This document shows, one piece after another, positions 1 through 7,866 of a stretch of DNA of 64,000 nt. Source of the stretch: Hymenobacter oligotrophus (lineage in GTDB: Bacteria; Bacteroidota; Bacteroidia; Cytophagales; Hymenobacteraceae); NCBI RefSeq assembly GCF_003574965.1, contig NZ_CP032317.1, positions 3,844,001 through 3,908,000 on the forward strand, given 5' to 3'. The notes under the pieces are model-generated. The model saw only the letters and a program-made list of their open reading frames with translations. It ran no database searches and was not told the origin of the DNA. The position numbers were made by a program, and so were the translations under genes. Numbering within the stretch: the first letter of the stretch is position 1; every line of letters starts with the position of its first letter.

Positions 1-278
1 TTCGTAGCCGCGGTGCCCGCGTAAAGCCGCCGTACTTCATCCTGGGGTTTGTGGGCGCCATGCTGCTGGCCACCTATGTGCCGGCGCTGCAGCCCTTTGC
101 CCAAGTGCTGGTCAAGCTCGCGAAAGTGGGGCTCACGCTCACGCTGTTTCTCATCGGGGCGGGCTTGTCGAGGCAAGTGCTGAAGGCCGTTGGGCCCCGG
201 CCCTTTCTGCAAGGCGTGGTGTTGTGGTTGGTTATTTCGGGTGCCTCGTTGTGGCTCATTGTGCACACCGTAAGCTAG
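1..278 (+). CDS. YeiH-like putative sulfate exporter family protein, C-terminal end (partial)
   Basis: Only the last ~92 codons are present; the reading frame is open from the window edge (codons from base 3) to a TAG at 276-278. The visible part has a GARVKPPYFILGF segment followed by two hydrophobic helices with an intervening FLIGAGLSRQVLKAVGPRP stretch. That is the typical C-terminus of the YeiH/Cons_hypoth698 family of inner-membrane proteins with about ten helices, annotated as putative sulfate exporters. Substrate is inferred from family naming only. A CCTAGG palindrome follows the stop at 283-288. Confidence 0.75.
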   Translation, partial: RSRGARVKPPYFILGFVGAMLLATYVPALQPFAQVLVKLAKVGLTLTLFLIGAGLSRQVLKAVGPRPFLQGVVLWLVISGASLWLIVHTVS

Positions 279-467
279 CCGACCTAGGGCCCCGGCAGCC
301 GCGGGCCAAGGACCTGGCGGGCCCGACGGACTTTTTCGGGCGGATCGGGTGTTCCAGCCGATAACCACCGCGCCCGGGTTCATCCCCGAAGCCGTACCTT
401 CGCCGGCCCGTTTCGCTGCACGCCCCGATCAGCGGAATCAGTGAAATCCGACGCAAACCAGCGATTC

Positions 468-1181
468 ATGAAGCTGCCCGCATTCAAAGACCTCATCATT
501 TACGAAGACGATAACTACCTCGTCATCAACAAGCCGCCGTTCTTGGCCACGCTCGACGAGCGCCTGGGCACGGCAACCAACATTCTGCGCCTTGCCCGCG
601 AGCACTACGACGACGTGCAAGCTTGCCACCGCCTCGATAAGGAAACCTCCGGCGCCTTGGCCTTGGCTAAAAACCCCGCTGCCTACCGCCACCTCGCCAT
701 GCAGTTCGAAGACCGCGAGGTAAAAAAGGTGTACCACGCCGTTAGCTGGGGCGTGCACCACTACGAGGGGCTGCGCGTGGAGCGCAACATCGAAACCACT
801 ACCAAAGGCAAAGCACGGCTGGCTGTAACCGGGAAGCCCGCCGAAACGCTGGTGCGCACCCTCGAAACCTACACCAAGCACACCCTGTTCGAATGCCTGC
901 CCGTAACCGGCCGCATGCACCAGATTCGCCTGCACCTCATGTACTTGGAGGCGCCCATCGTGGGCGACAAAATGTACGGCGGCGAGGATTTCTACTTGTC
1001 GTCGCTCAAGCGCAAATTCAACATGAAGCAGGGCGAAGAGGAGCAACCGTTTATCAAGCGCTTTGCCTTGCACGCCCGCCAGCTCAGCTTTAGCGGCCTC
1101 GAGGGCGAAACCATAAGCGTGGAGGCCGATTACCCGAAGGACTTTCGGGTGCTGGTAGATAACCTGCGGCAGTACAGCTAA
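468..1181 (+). CDS. RluA-family pseudouridine synthase
   Basis: A 237-residue enzyme of the RluA/RluC/RluD fold that isomerises uridine to pseudouridine in rRNA or tRNA. The catalytic motif HRLDKETSG is intact at about residues 54-62, with Asp57 as the expected nucleophile, and the GRMHQIRLHL motif that lines the active site is present. There is no N-terminal S4 domain, so it is the short form. I chose ATG 468; an in-frame GTG at 441 would add nine residues. A weak promoter-like TACCTTCG lies at 395-402. The target nucleotide cannot be read from sequence. Confidence 0.85.
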   Translation: MKLPAFKDLIIYEDDNYLVINKPPFLATLDERLGTATNILRLAREHYDDVQACHRLDKETSGALALAKNPAAYRHLAMQFEDREVKKVYHAVSWGVHHYEGLRVERNIETTTKGKARLAVTGKPAETLVRTLETYTKHTLFECLPVTGRMHQIRLHLMYLEAPIVGDKMYGGEDFYLSSLKRKFNMKQGEEEQPFIKRFALHARQLSFSGLEGETISVEADYPKDFRVLVDNLRQYS

Positions 1182-1313
1182 CAGCGCGGTGTTGTGCGCC
1201 TCTTGTAATCCGTCCCGCCGGAACGATTGGGAATTGCCCTCGATGGCGCGGATCTGCAGCGTCCGTGTTACGAGTTGCTCGTGGCTTTCCTTGCATTCCT
1301 TTTAGCCACCGCA

Positions 1314-1343
1314 TTGCATATCAAGCAAAAAGCACTAATTTTG
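1314..1343 (+). promoter_or_regulatory. Promoter of the rplM-rpsI operon
   Basis: A TTG at 1314-1316 is followed after 19 bases by TAATTTTG at 1336-1343, matching the Bacteroidetes -33/-7 consensus. Transcription would start near 1350, leaving an ~80-base leader before rplM. A ribosomal-protein leader RNA could sit there, but I could not fold a recognised one. Confidence 0.6.
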
Positions 1344-1429
1344 TGTCCGTTTTTCCCGGGCCAGTTGCGTTCAGCGGCTGATTCGGGACTGACTTGCAAA
1401 TACTTACCCAACCCACAAGAAACTGATCC

Positions 1430-1882
1430 ATGGATCATCTGAGCTTTAAAACGCGCTCGGTAAACAAAGCCTCGGCCGAGAAGGCCTGGGTTATTGTTGA
1501 CGCTAGCGCCGGCACGCTCGGGCGAGTTGCCAGCCAGATTGCAAACATTCTGCGCGGCAAGCACAAGCCCTCGTTTACGCCGAACGCCGACTGCGGCGAC
1601 AACGTCATCGTCATCAACGCCGACAAGCTGCGCGTTACTGGCCGTAAGATGACCGACAAAATCTACCTCCGCCACACCGGTTACCCCGGCGGTCAGCGCA
1701 GCATCAACCTGCGCGACAAAATGGCGAAGAACTCGGCTTCGGTTATCGAGCACGCTGTGAAGGGCATGCTGCAGGGCAACCGCCTGGGCCGCGAGCAGTT
1801 CCGCAACCTGTTCGTGTACGCTGGTGCCGAGCACCCGCACGAGGCACAGCAGCCCACCGAGTACAAGCTCACCAACCTGTAA
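1430..1882 (+). CDS. rplM: 50S ribosomal protein L13
   Basis: A 150-residue protein, full length for bacterial L13, an early-assembling large-subunit protein that binds 23S rRNA. The conserved segments WVIVDASAGTLGRVAS, GDNVIVINADKLRVTG and YLRHTGYPGG are all visible. It is first in an rplM-rpsI pair, the usual bacterial order, with rpsB and tsf following on the same strand. Codon use is strongly biased and the gene lacks the CCTAGG palindrome found in most other genes here. Confidence 0.97.
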   Translation: MDHLSFKTRSVNKASAEKAWVIVDASAGTLGRVASQIANILRGKHKPSFTPNADCGDNVIVINADKLRVTGRKMTDKIYLRHTGYPGGQRSINLRDKMAKNSASVIEHAVKGMLQGNRLGREQFRNLFVYAGAEHPHEAQQPTEYKLTNL

Positions 1883-1941
1883 GAAACGACGTCGCCCTTG
1901 ATCCATAAGGGCCGCGTTTTCATCGATTGATTGTTCAACTC

Positions 1942-2328
1942 ATGGAAATCACCAACACTTCTGGTAGAAGAAAAACCTCGGTGGCTCGCGTGTATGTGCA
2001 AGCCGGGCAAGGGAATATCACTATCAACGACCGGGACGCGAAGTCTTACTTCAGCAACGAACTGCTGGAGGCTATCGTTAACCAGCCCTTCACCACGCTT
2101 GATGCCGTGGGTAAGTACGACGTGCGCGTAAACGTGCGCGGCGGAGGTATCAGCGCCCAGGCCGAAGCAATTCGCCTGGCTATTTCGAAGGCTTTGGTTG
2201 CCGAAAACGCCGAAGTTCGTCCTGCCCTCAAAAAGGAAGGCTTCCTGACGCGCGACCCCCGCATGGTGGAGCGCAAGAAGTACGGCAAGCGCAAGGCTCG
2301 TCGTTCGTTCCAGTTCTCGAAACGTTAA
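1942..2328 (+). CDS. rpsI: 30S ribosomal protein S9
   Basis: A 128-residue small-subunit protein whose C-terminal tail reaches toward the P-site tRNA. SGRRKTSVARVYV near the N-terminus, RGGGISAQAEAIRLAI in the middle and the basic end KKYGKRKARRSFQFSKR are diagnostic. I start it at ATG 1942 because this gives the usual MEITNTSGRRK N-terminus; the frame is also open from a TTG at 1927. It follows rplM by 59 bases and is presumably cotranscribed. Confidence 0.97.
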   Translation: MEITNTSGRRKTSVARVYVQAGQGNITINDRDAKSYFSNELLEAIVNQPFTTLDAVGKYDVRVNVRGGGISAQAEAIRLAISKALVAENAEVRPALKKEGFLTRDPRMVERKKYGKRKARRSFQFSKR

Positions 2329-2349
2329 TCTACCAGAAGAGCTCAAGTT

Positions 2350-3114
2350 ATGGCATTGCCTACCTATAAAGATCTGCTGGATGCAGGTGCCCACTTTGGT
2401 CACCTCACCCGCAAGTGGGACCCGAAAATGGCGCCGTACATCTTCATGGAGAAGAACGGCATCCACATCATCGACCTGAACAAGACGCTGGCTTCGCTGG
2501 ACCAGGCCTCTTCGGCCATCCGCAACATCGCTAAGTCGGGCCGCAAAATCATGTTCGTAGCCACGAAGAAGCAGGCTCAGGAAATCGTTTCGGACGAAGC
2601 GAAGCGCCTGAAAATGCCTTACGTGACCGACCGTTGGTTGGGTGGCATGCTCACCAACTTCGCGACCGTTCGTAAGTCGCTGAAGAAGATGAGCACCATC
2701 GACAAGATGGTGAAAGAGAACACCGCTTACGCTGCTATTGCTAAGCGCGAGCGTCTGATGCTGTCGCGTGAGCGCGAAAAGCTGGAGCGCGTACTGGGCG
2801 GCATCGCCGACCTGAGCCGCCTGCCCGCTGCTCTGTTCATCGTTGACGTGAAGCGCGAGCACATCGCCGTGAAAGAAGCTCAGAAACTGGGCATCCCGGT
2901 GTTTGCTATCTGCGACACCAACTCGAACCCCGAGCTGGTAGACTTCCCGATCCCCGCCAACGACGACGCCTCGAAGTCGGTACAGCTGATCATCAACACG
3001 ATCGGCAAGGCTATCGAAGAAGGCCTGTCGGAGCGCAAGGTTGACAAGGAAGATGCCGACCGCAAGCAAGCCGAAGAAGAAGGCATCCAGGAGAAGCAGA
3101 ACGCCGACGAATAG
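2350..3114 (+). CDS. rpsB: 30S ribosomal protein S2
   Basis: A 254-residue S2 protein, required for late 30S assembly and S1 recruitment. It begins with the typical [20 protein letters not shown] and contains [17 protein letters not shown] and the [18 protein letters not shown] block. The C-terminus is a charged Glu/Lys-rich tail, common in Bacteroidetes S2. It starts 21 bases after rpsI and is followed by tsf, the near-universal rpsB-tsf arrangement. No CCTAGG occurs in it. Confidence 0.97.
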   Translation: MALPTYKDLLDAGAHFGHLTRKWDPKMAPYIFMEKNGIHIIDLNKTLASLDQASSAIRNIAKSGRKIMFVATKKQAQEIVSDEAKRLKMPYVTDRWLGGMLTNFATVRKSLKKMSTIDKMVKENTAYAAIAKRERLMLSREREKLERVLGGIADLSRLPAALFIVDVKREHIAVKEAQKLGIPVFAICDTNSNPELVDFPIPANDDASKSVQLIINTIGKAIEEGLSERKVDKEDADRKQAEEEGIQEKQNADE

Positions 3115-3120
3115 TCTGTT

Positions 3121-3255
3121 GAGAAGCTGAAAGTGAGAAGTCAGAAGCTAGAATCCGGCGGGTTGAATCAACTAGCGGGTTTTGCTTCTGGCTTCTTCTT
3201 GCTTCTAAGCCCCGTGGGCTTTCGCCCTTCATTCTAAACTCATTTCTAAGTTCTA
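3121..3255. repeat. Intergenic imperfect inverted repeat between rpsB and tsf
   Basis: The spacer is built from short GAAG-type words on the left and their complements (GCTTCT, TTCTAAG) on the right. The 13-base arm at 3137-3149 pairs with 3184-3196 with one mismatch, and TTCTAAG occurs three times near the right end. It could be an attenuating hairpin between rpsB and tsf or a decayed dispersed repeat. Confidence 0.45.
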
Positions 3256-3265
3256 AGCTCTGACA

Positions 3266-4102
3266 ATGGCTATTACCGCCCAAGACGTGAACAAGCTGCG
3301 CGCTATGACTGGCGCTGGCATGATGGACTGCAAAAAGGCCCTGACCGAAGCCAACGGTGACTTCGAGCAAGCCAAAGACATCCTGCGCAAGCAGGGCCAG
3401 AAAATTGCTGACAAGCGTTCGGAGAACACGACGGCCGAAGGCCTCGTGTTGGCTAGCGTAAGCGAAGATGGCACCACCGGCAAACTGGTGGCGCTGGCTT
3501 GCGAAACCGAGCCCGTAGCTAAGGTTGCCGACTTCAAAGCCCTGGCCCAACTGGCCATCGACTCGGCGGTGAAGAGCAACGCTGCTACCAAAGAGGACCT
3601 GCTGGCTGCTACGCAGGAAGACGGCCGCTCGCTGCAGGAGCACATCACCGACCTGATGGGCAAAATCGGCGAGAAAATCGACGTGGTTGCTTACGAGTCG
3701 CTGACGGCTGAGAAAGTAGCTTCGTACATCCACTCCGATAACAAGAAGGGTGTACTGGTAGCCCTGAAGAACACCGGCGGTGTTGACGTAGCAGGTGTAG
3801 GCCGCGACGTAGCAATGCAAATTGTAGCCATGAAGCCCGTAGCCGTTGACAAAGACGGTGTTGACTCGGCTACCGTTGAGCGCGAAATCGAAATCGGCAA
3901 AGAGCAGGCGCGTGCCGAAGGCAAGCCCGAGGCTATGCTGGAGAAAATCGCCCAAGGCAAGCTGAACAAGTTCTACAAGGAGAACACCCTGCTGAACCAG
4001 GAGTTCGTGAAGGACAGCTCGGTAACCATCGCTCAGCTGCTCGACAAAACGTCGAAGGGCATGACCGTAACCGACTTCAAGCGCGTGGCTATTGGCGCTT
4101 AA
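3266..4102 (+). CDS. tsf: Elongation factor Ts
   Basis: A 278-residue EF-Ts, the guanine-nucleotide exchange factor that regenerates EF-Tu-GTP. The N-terminal UBA-like domain carries LRAMTGAGMMDCKKAL at residues 12-27, and the core contains the VLASVSEDG and ALACETEPVAK strands. The end KGMTVTDFKRVAIGA is typical. The 151-base gap from rpsB contains an inverted repeat; a strong terminator follows the stop. Confidence 0.96.
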   Translation: MAITAQDVNKLRAMTGAGMMDCKKALTEANGDFEQAKDILRKQGQKIADKRSENTTAEGLVLASVSEDGTTGKLVALACETEPVAKVADFKALAQLAIDSAVKSNAATKEDLLAATQEDGRSLQEHITDLMGKIGEKIDVVAYESLTAEKVASYIHSDNKKGVLVALKNTGGVDVAGVGRDVAMQIVAMKPVAVDKDGVDSATVEREIEIGKEQARAEGKPEAMLEKIAQGKLNKFYKENTLLNQEFVKDSSVTIAQLLDKTSKGMTVTDFKRVAIGA

Positions 4103-4120
4103 GCCAACCGCACACTTGTA

Positions 4121-4155
4121 AAAAAGCCCGCTGGCACAATGCCAGCGGGCTTTTT
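4121..4155 (+). terminator. Rho-independent terminator after tsf
   Basis: A perfect stem pairs 4121-4135 with 4141-4155 around a 5-base loop and is flanked by A and T runs, so it can also serve the convergent lipoprotein gene at 4195. Confidence 0.92.
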
Positions 4156-4194
4156 GTCTTTCAGGCGCCAATTCGCCTAGGGCCGCAAAACCGC

Positions 4195-5244
4195 TTAGTG
4201 GGACTGCAGCCGCTGCCAGGCTTGCACCCGCGCTACGGCATTGCGGCGCACGCTCAGGTAATACAAGCCGTAGTCGACGATGTGGAAAGAGTGGCGCAGC
4301 TCGGCTCGGCCCGGCAGGTAGAAGCGCACGTACCCTTGGGGTTTGGGTGGGTGTACCCACAAAATGCCGTCGTGCACCTTGGCATCGGCAATGTTCGCGT
4401 CGATCCTGTCAAACGTGTAGGGCACGCTGCCGCGGTTGAGGCTGGACGGGGTGCGGGCGGTATCGGTGGTCCAGGTAAGCGGGTTTACGGCCGTGGCGCC
4501 GGCATACGGTGGGTACTCAATGCCCCATTCGGCGGCGTTCCAGCTCACGTAGCAGCCCGTCTGCAAGGAATCTTGGCACGGCCGAATAACCCGGTACGAG
4601 CTGGGTTGAACTTTAAGGCCTACCAAGTAAGCTGCCACAAGGCGCTTGCGCAGCTCGGGGTCGTTGTCGAAAAACTCGCGGAGCAGGCGCTGCGCGTGGT
4701 ACGTGCCTTGGCTATGCCCCGCTAAGATAATGGGCCGCCCTTGATTGTAATGCTTGAGGTAGTAGTCGAAAGCCGCCTTCACATCGGCGTAAGCCAACGC
4801 CAGCGCCTGCTTGCCGTTGGCCGTGCTGTCGAAGAACGCATACAGAGCCGCCTGGCGGTAGCGGGGGGCGTACACCCGACCGGCGGCATTGAACACCGAG
4901 GCCTGCTTACGAATGCTGAACTGATCGGTAAAGCGGTTGAGCTGCGCGTCGCCTAGGTCGCCGTTCCAGGCTTTGGGCTGGATGAGCGTGGTCAGGTGCA
5001 CGAAGAAAACATCGGCGGGGGCGGTAGCTTGCCCATCGCGCAGGCCGGAGTTGCGCGGCACGGCATCGGCCGAATCGCGTCGTGTAGGCAAGGCAGCCCA
5101 GTTGGCGGGCAGGCTGTAATCGGGGGCTACTGCCGGAGCACGCCGGGCGTATTCGCCCGGCGGCTTGATGACCTTGATGCAACCACCTAGGGCCGTTGCC
5201 AGCAAAAGCAGCCAAGCCCCCAAAAACCGGATCGAGCTGTTCAC
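4195..5244 (-). CDS. DUF3089 family lipoprotein, alpha/beta-hydrolase fold
   Basis: A 349-residue predicted lipoprotein. I start it at GTG 5244, four bases after the upstream stop, because the signal sequence (hydrophobic LGAWLLLLATALGGC, lipobox cysteine near residue 22) then lies at the N-terminus; a longer frame to 5298 would overlap the upstream gene. The segment IILAGHSQGTYHAQRLL is a serine-hydrolase nucleophile elbow (GHSQG), and DVFFVHLTT plus the HSFHIVDYGLYY end match DUF3089 proteins. Substrate is unknown. It is last in an apparent four-gene minus-strand operon (7494 down to 4195). Confidence 0.75.
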   Translation of the reverse strand: MNSSIRFLGAWLLLLATALGGCIKVIKPPGEYARRAPAVAPDYSLPANWAALPTRRDSADAVPRNSGLRDGQATAPADVFFVHLTTLIQPKAWNGDLGDAQLNRFTDQFSIRKQASVFNAAGRVYAPRYRQAALYAFFDSTANGKQALALAYADVKAAFDYYLKHYNQGRPIILAGHSQGTYHAQRLLREFFDNDPELRKRLVAAYLVGLKVQPSSYRVIRPCQDSLQTGCYVSWNAAEWGIEYPPYAGATAVNPLTWTTDTARTPSSLNRGSVPYTFDRIDANIADAKVHDGILWVHPPKPQGYVRFYLPGRAELRHSFHIVDYGLYYLSVRRNAVARVQAWQRLQSH

Positions 5245-5248
5245 GCGG

Positions 5249-6433
5249 CTACTCTTGGGGCGGAGAGGTTTCGGTAGCGGCCGGCGTGGGTGCGGCATCC
5301 GTAAACGTGTTTTCCAGCAAACGCTCCTGGCGGAAGTACGTGAGCTTGCCGTTGCGGTCGAGGCGGGCCCGTACCTGCGCCACGGTTTGCTGGTACTGGT
5401 TGCGCGATTTGCGCAGCGAGCGGCCGCGTTCGTTGTACGTCACGGTTACGGTGCCGTCCTCGGTTACGGGGCTGATTTGGAGCGAAGACGGATCGAAGCT
5501 AATCTGGCTTTCGAGGAACTCCGGAAAGTGGCTGCGGTTTAGCTCGGCTTCGATGGCGCCCGGTGTGGTGTTCTGGAGCGTGTAAAAACGCTCTACTTGC
5601 GGCGCAAAATGTTGGCTGGCGCTGAAAGGAGCCGCTTCCATATCGTTGTACAAGGCCGTGAGGCTGCGTTGCACGCGGCTGCGAATGGCGGCTTCGGTGG
5701 TGGCGGGGTCGGGAGCCGGCGCGCCAGGCGTGGCGGCAGCGTTGCCAGCCGCGGCCGAATCGGTGGGCTGAGCCGTTACCGGTATGTTGGGCTGTACCCG
5801 AATGGTTTCGGGGGCGGCAACCGGCGGCAGGGTGAGCTGCTCGGCCTGCGGCCCTTCCTCTACCTGAACGGTCGTGGTGTCGGCGGCGGTAATGGAGTTG
5901 CTGGTCAGGCGCTCCGACTCGCGGTTGCCCAACAACAAATACCCGATTACAGCCAGCAACGCCAGCACGCCCGCAACAATCAGTACGGTAGCCAAAGGTT
6001 GGCGGCGCGGCTCTTCGGCGGGGCCGTCAAACGGTTCTTCATCGGCAACGGGCACGGCCGGGCCGGGCGGCGGAGCAATAGGTTCGCGGCGGAAATGGTC
6101 TTGCCTAAGTACCACGGGCTCCACGCGGGCGGCGGGCTCGTCGGTTACAACGGGCGGCAACAGTGGCTCTTCTACCGGCGGGGGCGTAACGTGGTGCTCA
6201 ACCACAGGCGGCACGCTGGCCGCGGCAGGCGGTACTACGCTCGGCGTGGGCGGGGCTACCGGAGCCGCTGGCGCCGCAGCTGTGGGCGGCGGGCTAGGTG
6301 CTGCGGGCGGGTTTTCGCTAAAGAGCAGCTTGCGTTTAAGCGTCTCGAATTCTTGCGGCGTGATAGTGCCCGCGTCGAGCCACTCTTTGAGCTGGCGAAG
6401 GGTATCGAGCGGAGAAGCGTCGTTCTTATCCAT
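5249..6433 (-). CDS. SHOCT-like, proline-rich single-pass membrane protein
   Basis: A 394-residue protein. Residues ~9-36 (LRQLKEWLDAGTITPQEF and following KRKLLF) look like a SHOCT-type short C-terminal-domain helix pair placed at the N-terminus. Then comes about 100 residues of Pro/Ala/Val-rich disorder, one membrane helix at roughly residues 148-168, an acidic/Thr linker, and a C-terminal domain of ~130 residues with TVTYNERGRSLRKSRNQY. Topology suggests a cytosolic N-terminus and a periplasmic C-terminal domain. Function unknown. It is spaced 32 bases from the gene before and 4 from the next. Confidence 0.6.
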   Translation of the reverse strand: MDKNDASPLDTLRQLKEWLDAGTITPQEFETLKRKLLFSENPPAAPSPPPTAAAPAAPVAPPTPSVVPPAAASVPPVVEHHVTPPPVEEPLLPPVVTDEPAARVEPVVLRQDHFRREPIAPPPGPAVPVADEEPFDGPAEEPRRQPLATVLIVAGVLALLAVIGYLLLGNRESERLTSNSITAADTTTVQVEEGPQAEQLTLPPVAAPETIRVQPNIPVTAQPTDSAAAGNAAATPGAPAPDPATTEAAIRSRVQRSLTALYNDMEAAPFSASQHFAPQVERFYTLQNTTPGAIEAELNRSHFPEFLESQISFDPSSLQISPVTEDGTVTVTYNERGRSLRKSRNQYQQTVAQVRARLDRNGKLTYFRQERLLENTFTDAAPTPAATETSPPQE

Positions 6434-6465
6434 GGTGGGGCAGTGGGGTAGCCTGCAAATCAGTG

Positions 6466-7209
6466 CTACTTACTACGATCAAGAGCCGAAAGCCGGTCGC
6501 GGCGGCGCTGCAGGATTACCTTGCGGCGCTCGGTTTCGGTGGCGTTTTGCACCAGTTTCTGCTGGTTGCCTTTGATGCTGGCTGCATGCTGCACGTTTTG
6601 CTCCTGCAACTGCTTGATGCGGGCAATGTTGCTTACGGTATCGGCAGCCAACGATTTGATTTCTTTTTCGAGGCGGGTTTTTTCTTTCTCAGCGTCCTGC
6701 AATTGCTTTTCGGCCTGCTCGATGGCCATGCGAGCGTAGCGCGGGCGGTAAGCCTTGGCATAGCCCTGCACCATGGTGCGCAAAGCCGAAAACTCGGAGG
6801 CGGTTTTGTCGGGGTCGAGCCAGGTGGTGCCGTTGTCGAAAGCGGCAAACACCTGCACCTCGGCGGTGCTGTCGGTGGGGGCCACCACATTGGTGTACAA
6901 ATCGAGCAGCTTGCCCGAAATGCTCGAAACGGGCGTTTGCTTGGCCAGCAGCACTTCTTTGTTGCCGCCGATGCCCAGCACGCCGCCCGATTTAATCCGG
7001 ATGTTGTAGCTGTCCTTGAGGTACTGTTGCCAGAACTCGCGCGCTTCCTTAGCGCTGCCCTCTACCTGCACTTTCAGGGCGGGTCGCTCGCGCTTGTCGA
7101 TGTTGATGGTGCTGGTGCGCACATCGTAAAGCTGAGCGTGGGCGCCACCTAGGGGCAAGGCCAAAGCTGCCACGCACAGCAGCAGCCAACGGGTAAACAA
7201 ATTGGGCAT
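6466..7209 (-). CDS. Secreted protein with C-terminal coiled coil, function unknown
   Basis: A 247-residue protein with a clear Sec signal peptide (RWLLLCVAALALPLGGAHA, cleavage near residue 25). The mature N-terminal half (about 110 residues) is globular; from about residue 165 to the end it is a charged heptad-like helix (EQAEKQLQDAEKEKTRLEKE), so a periplasmic coiled coil is likely. I do not recognise a named family. It is just upstream of the SHOCT-like membrane protein and the DUF3089 lipoprotein, which suggests an envelope role shared by the three. Confidence 0.6.
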   Translation of the reverse strand: MPNLFTRWLLLCVAALALPLGGAHAQLYDVRTSTINIDKRERPALKVQVEGSAKEAREFWQQYLKDSYNIRIKSGGVLGIGGNKEVLLAKQTPVSSISGKLLDLYTNVVAPTDSTAEVQVFAAFDNGTTWLDPDKTASEFSALRTMVQGYAKAYRPRYARMAIEQAEKQLQDAEKEKTRLEKEIKSLAADTVSNIARIKQLQEQNVQHAASIKGNQQKLVQNATETERRKVILQRRRDRLSALDRSK

Positions 7210-7242
7210 AACTAAAGCGGTTGAGGAGAGAATAAACGGCGG

Positions 7243-7494
7243 CTACACCAAATCCTGGCGCTCGAGGGCGGCCGCAAAATCGGCGCGCATGTCGGCAAAG
7301 CGGCGCAGCACGGCCGCCACAAAGGTGTCGTCGAGCAGTTTGGGCAGGTCGGCATCGGCACCGAGCAGGTCCATTTCGCTCACCTTGTAGGTTTGCTCCA
7401 AGGAGCCTTGCTCGCACTTCAGCAAGTACTTGCCGTTCCACGCCAGCAGCGTGAGCTTCATGTCGGGGTGGGGGATGTCGGCAACGTGGCGCAT
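7243..7494 (-). CDS. Small hypothetical protein
   Basis: An 83-residue protein beginning MRHVADIPHPDMKLTLLAWN; an in-frame ATG three codons upstream (7503) is the alternative start. It has no signal peptide or membrane helix; TLLAWNGKYLLKCEQGSLEQ looks like a small beta sheet followed by a helical C-terminus rich in Ala/Arg/Asp. It sits 33 bases before the secreted coiled-coil gene and may head that operon. A weak promoter-like TATCTTCG lies on this strand at 7512-7519. No function can be assigned. Confidence 0.6.
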   Translation of the reverse strand: MRHVADIPHPDMKLTLLAWNGKYLLKCEQGSLEQTYKVSEMDLLGADADLPKLLDDTFVAAVLRRFADMRADFAAALERQDLV

Positions 7495-7620
7495 AGGCAG
7501 CAATTAGAAAGCGAAGATACCACGCCGCCGCCGAGTTGCCCTAGGTGCCACAACCTGCCTGCTGCCCGGGCGTACAAAACAGCTGCCGCGTATTGGTTTC
7601 ACCTTCAACCCCAAACCGCC

Positions 7621-7806
7621 ATGGCACAAGGAGATAAGTCGAAGTACACCGATAAGCAGAAGCGCCAAGCGCAGCACATCGAAGACAGCTACGAAAAACA
7701 GGGACTATCGGAAGACGAAGCCGAGCGCCGGGCCTGGGCCACGGTAAATAAGCAAGACGGCGGCGGCAAAAAGCCGGGCGGCTCGGGCCGCCAGCCGCAC
7801 AAATAG
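7621..7806 (+). CDS. Small hydrophilic protein of the type annotated 'plasmid stabilization protein'
   Basis: A 61-residue, very polar protein (AQGDKSKYTDKQKRQAQHIE, then YEKQGLSEDEAERRAWATVN and a Gly/Lys-rich tail). This pattern is common in proteobacteria and Bacteroidetes and is often labelled plasmid stabilization protein or hypothetical stress protein, without good experimental support. ATG 7621 begins the conserved part. The gene stands alone and is convergent with the histidine kinase, with a terminator between them. Confidence 0.7.
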   Translation: MAQGDKSKYTDKQKRQAQHIEDSYEKQGLSEDEAERRAWATVNKQDGGGKKPGGSGRQPHK

Positions 7807-7833
7807 CCCTAGGTGTTCGGCCCCGTTGCAGCA

Positions 7834-7866
7834 GCGGCCACCCACGTTGTGGGTGGCCGCTTGCTT
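7834..7866. terminator. Terminator between convergent genes
   Basis: Stem of 11 pairs (7834-7844 with 7850-7860, 5-base loop) followed by a T-rich tail on the plus strand. It lies between the small hydrophilic protein gene and the histidine kinase gene. Confidence 0.75.

Noticed and set aside
1350-1429. A ribosomal-protein leader RNA before rplM
   Set aside because: Leader length suits one, but I could not identify the conserved pairing by eye.
438-3069. Long open frames on the minus strand across the pseudouridine synthase and ribosomal-protein genes
   Set aside because: They mirror well-identified plus-strand genes and have no family motifs; high GC leaves the opposite strand open.
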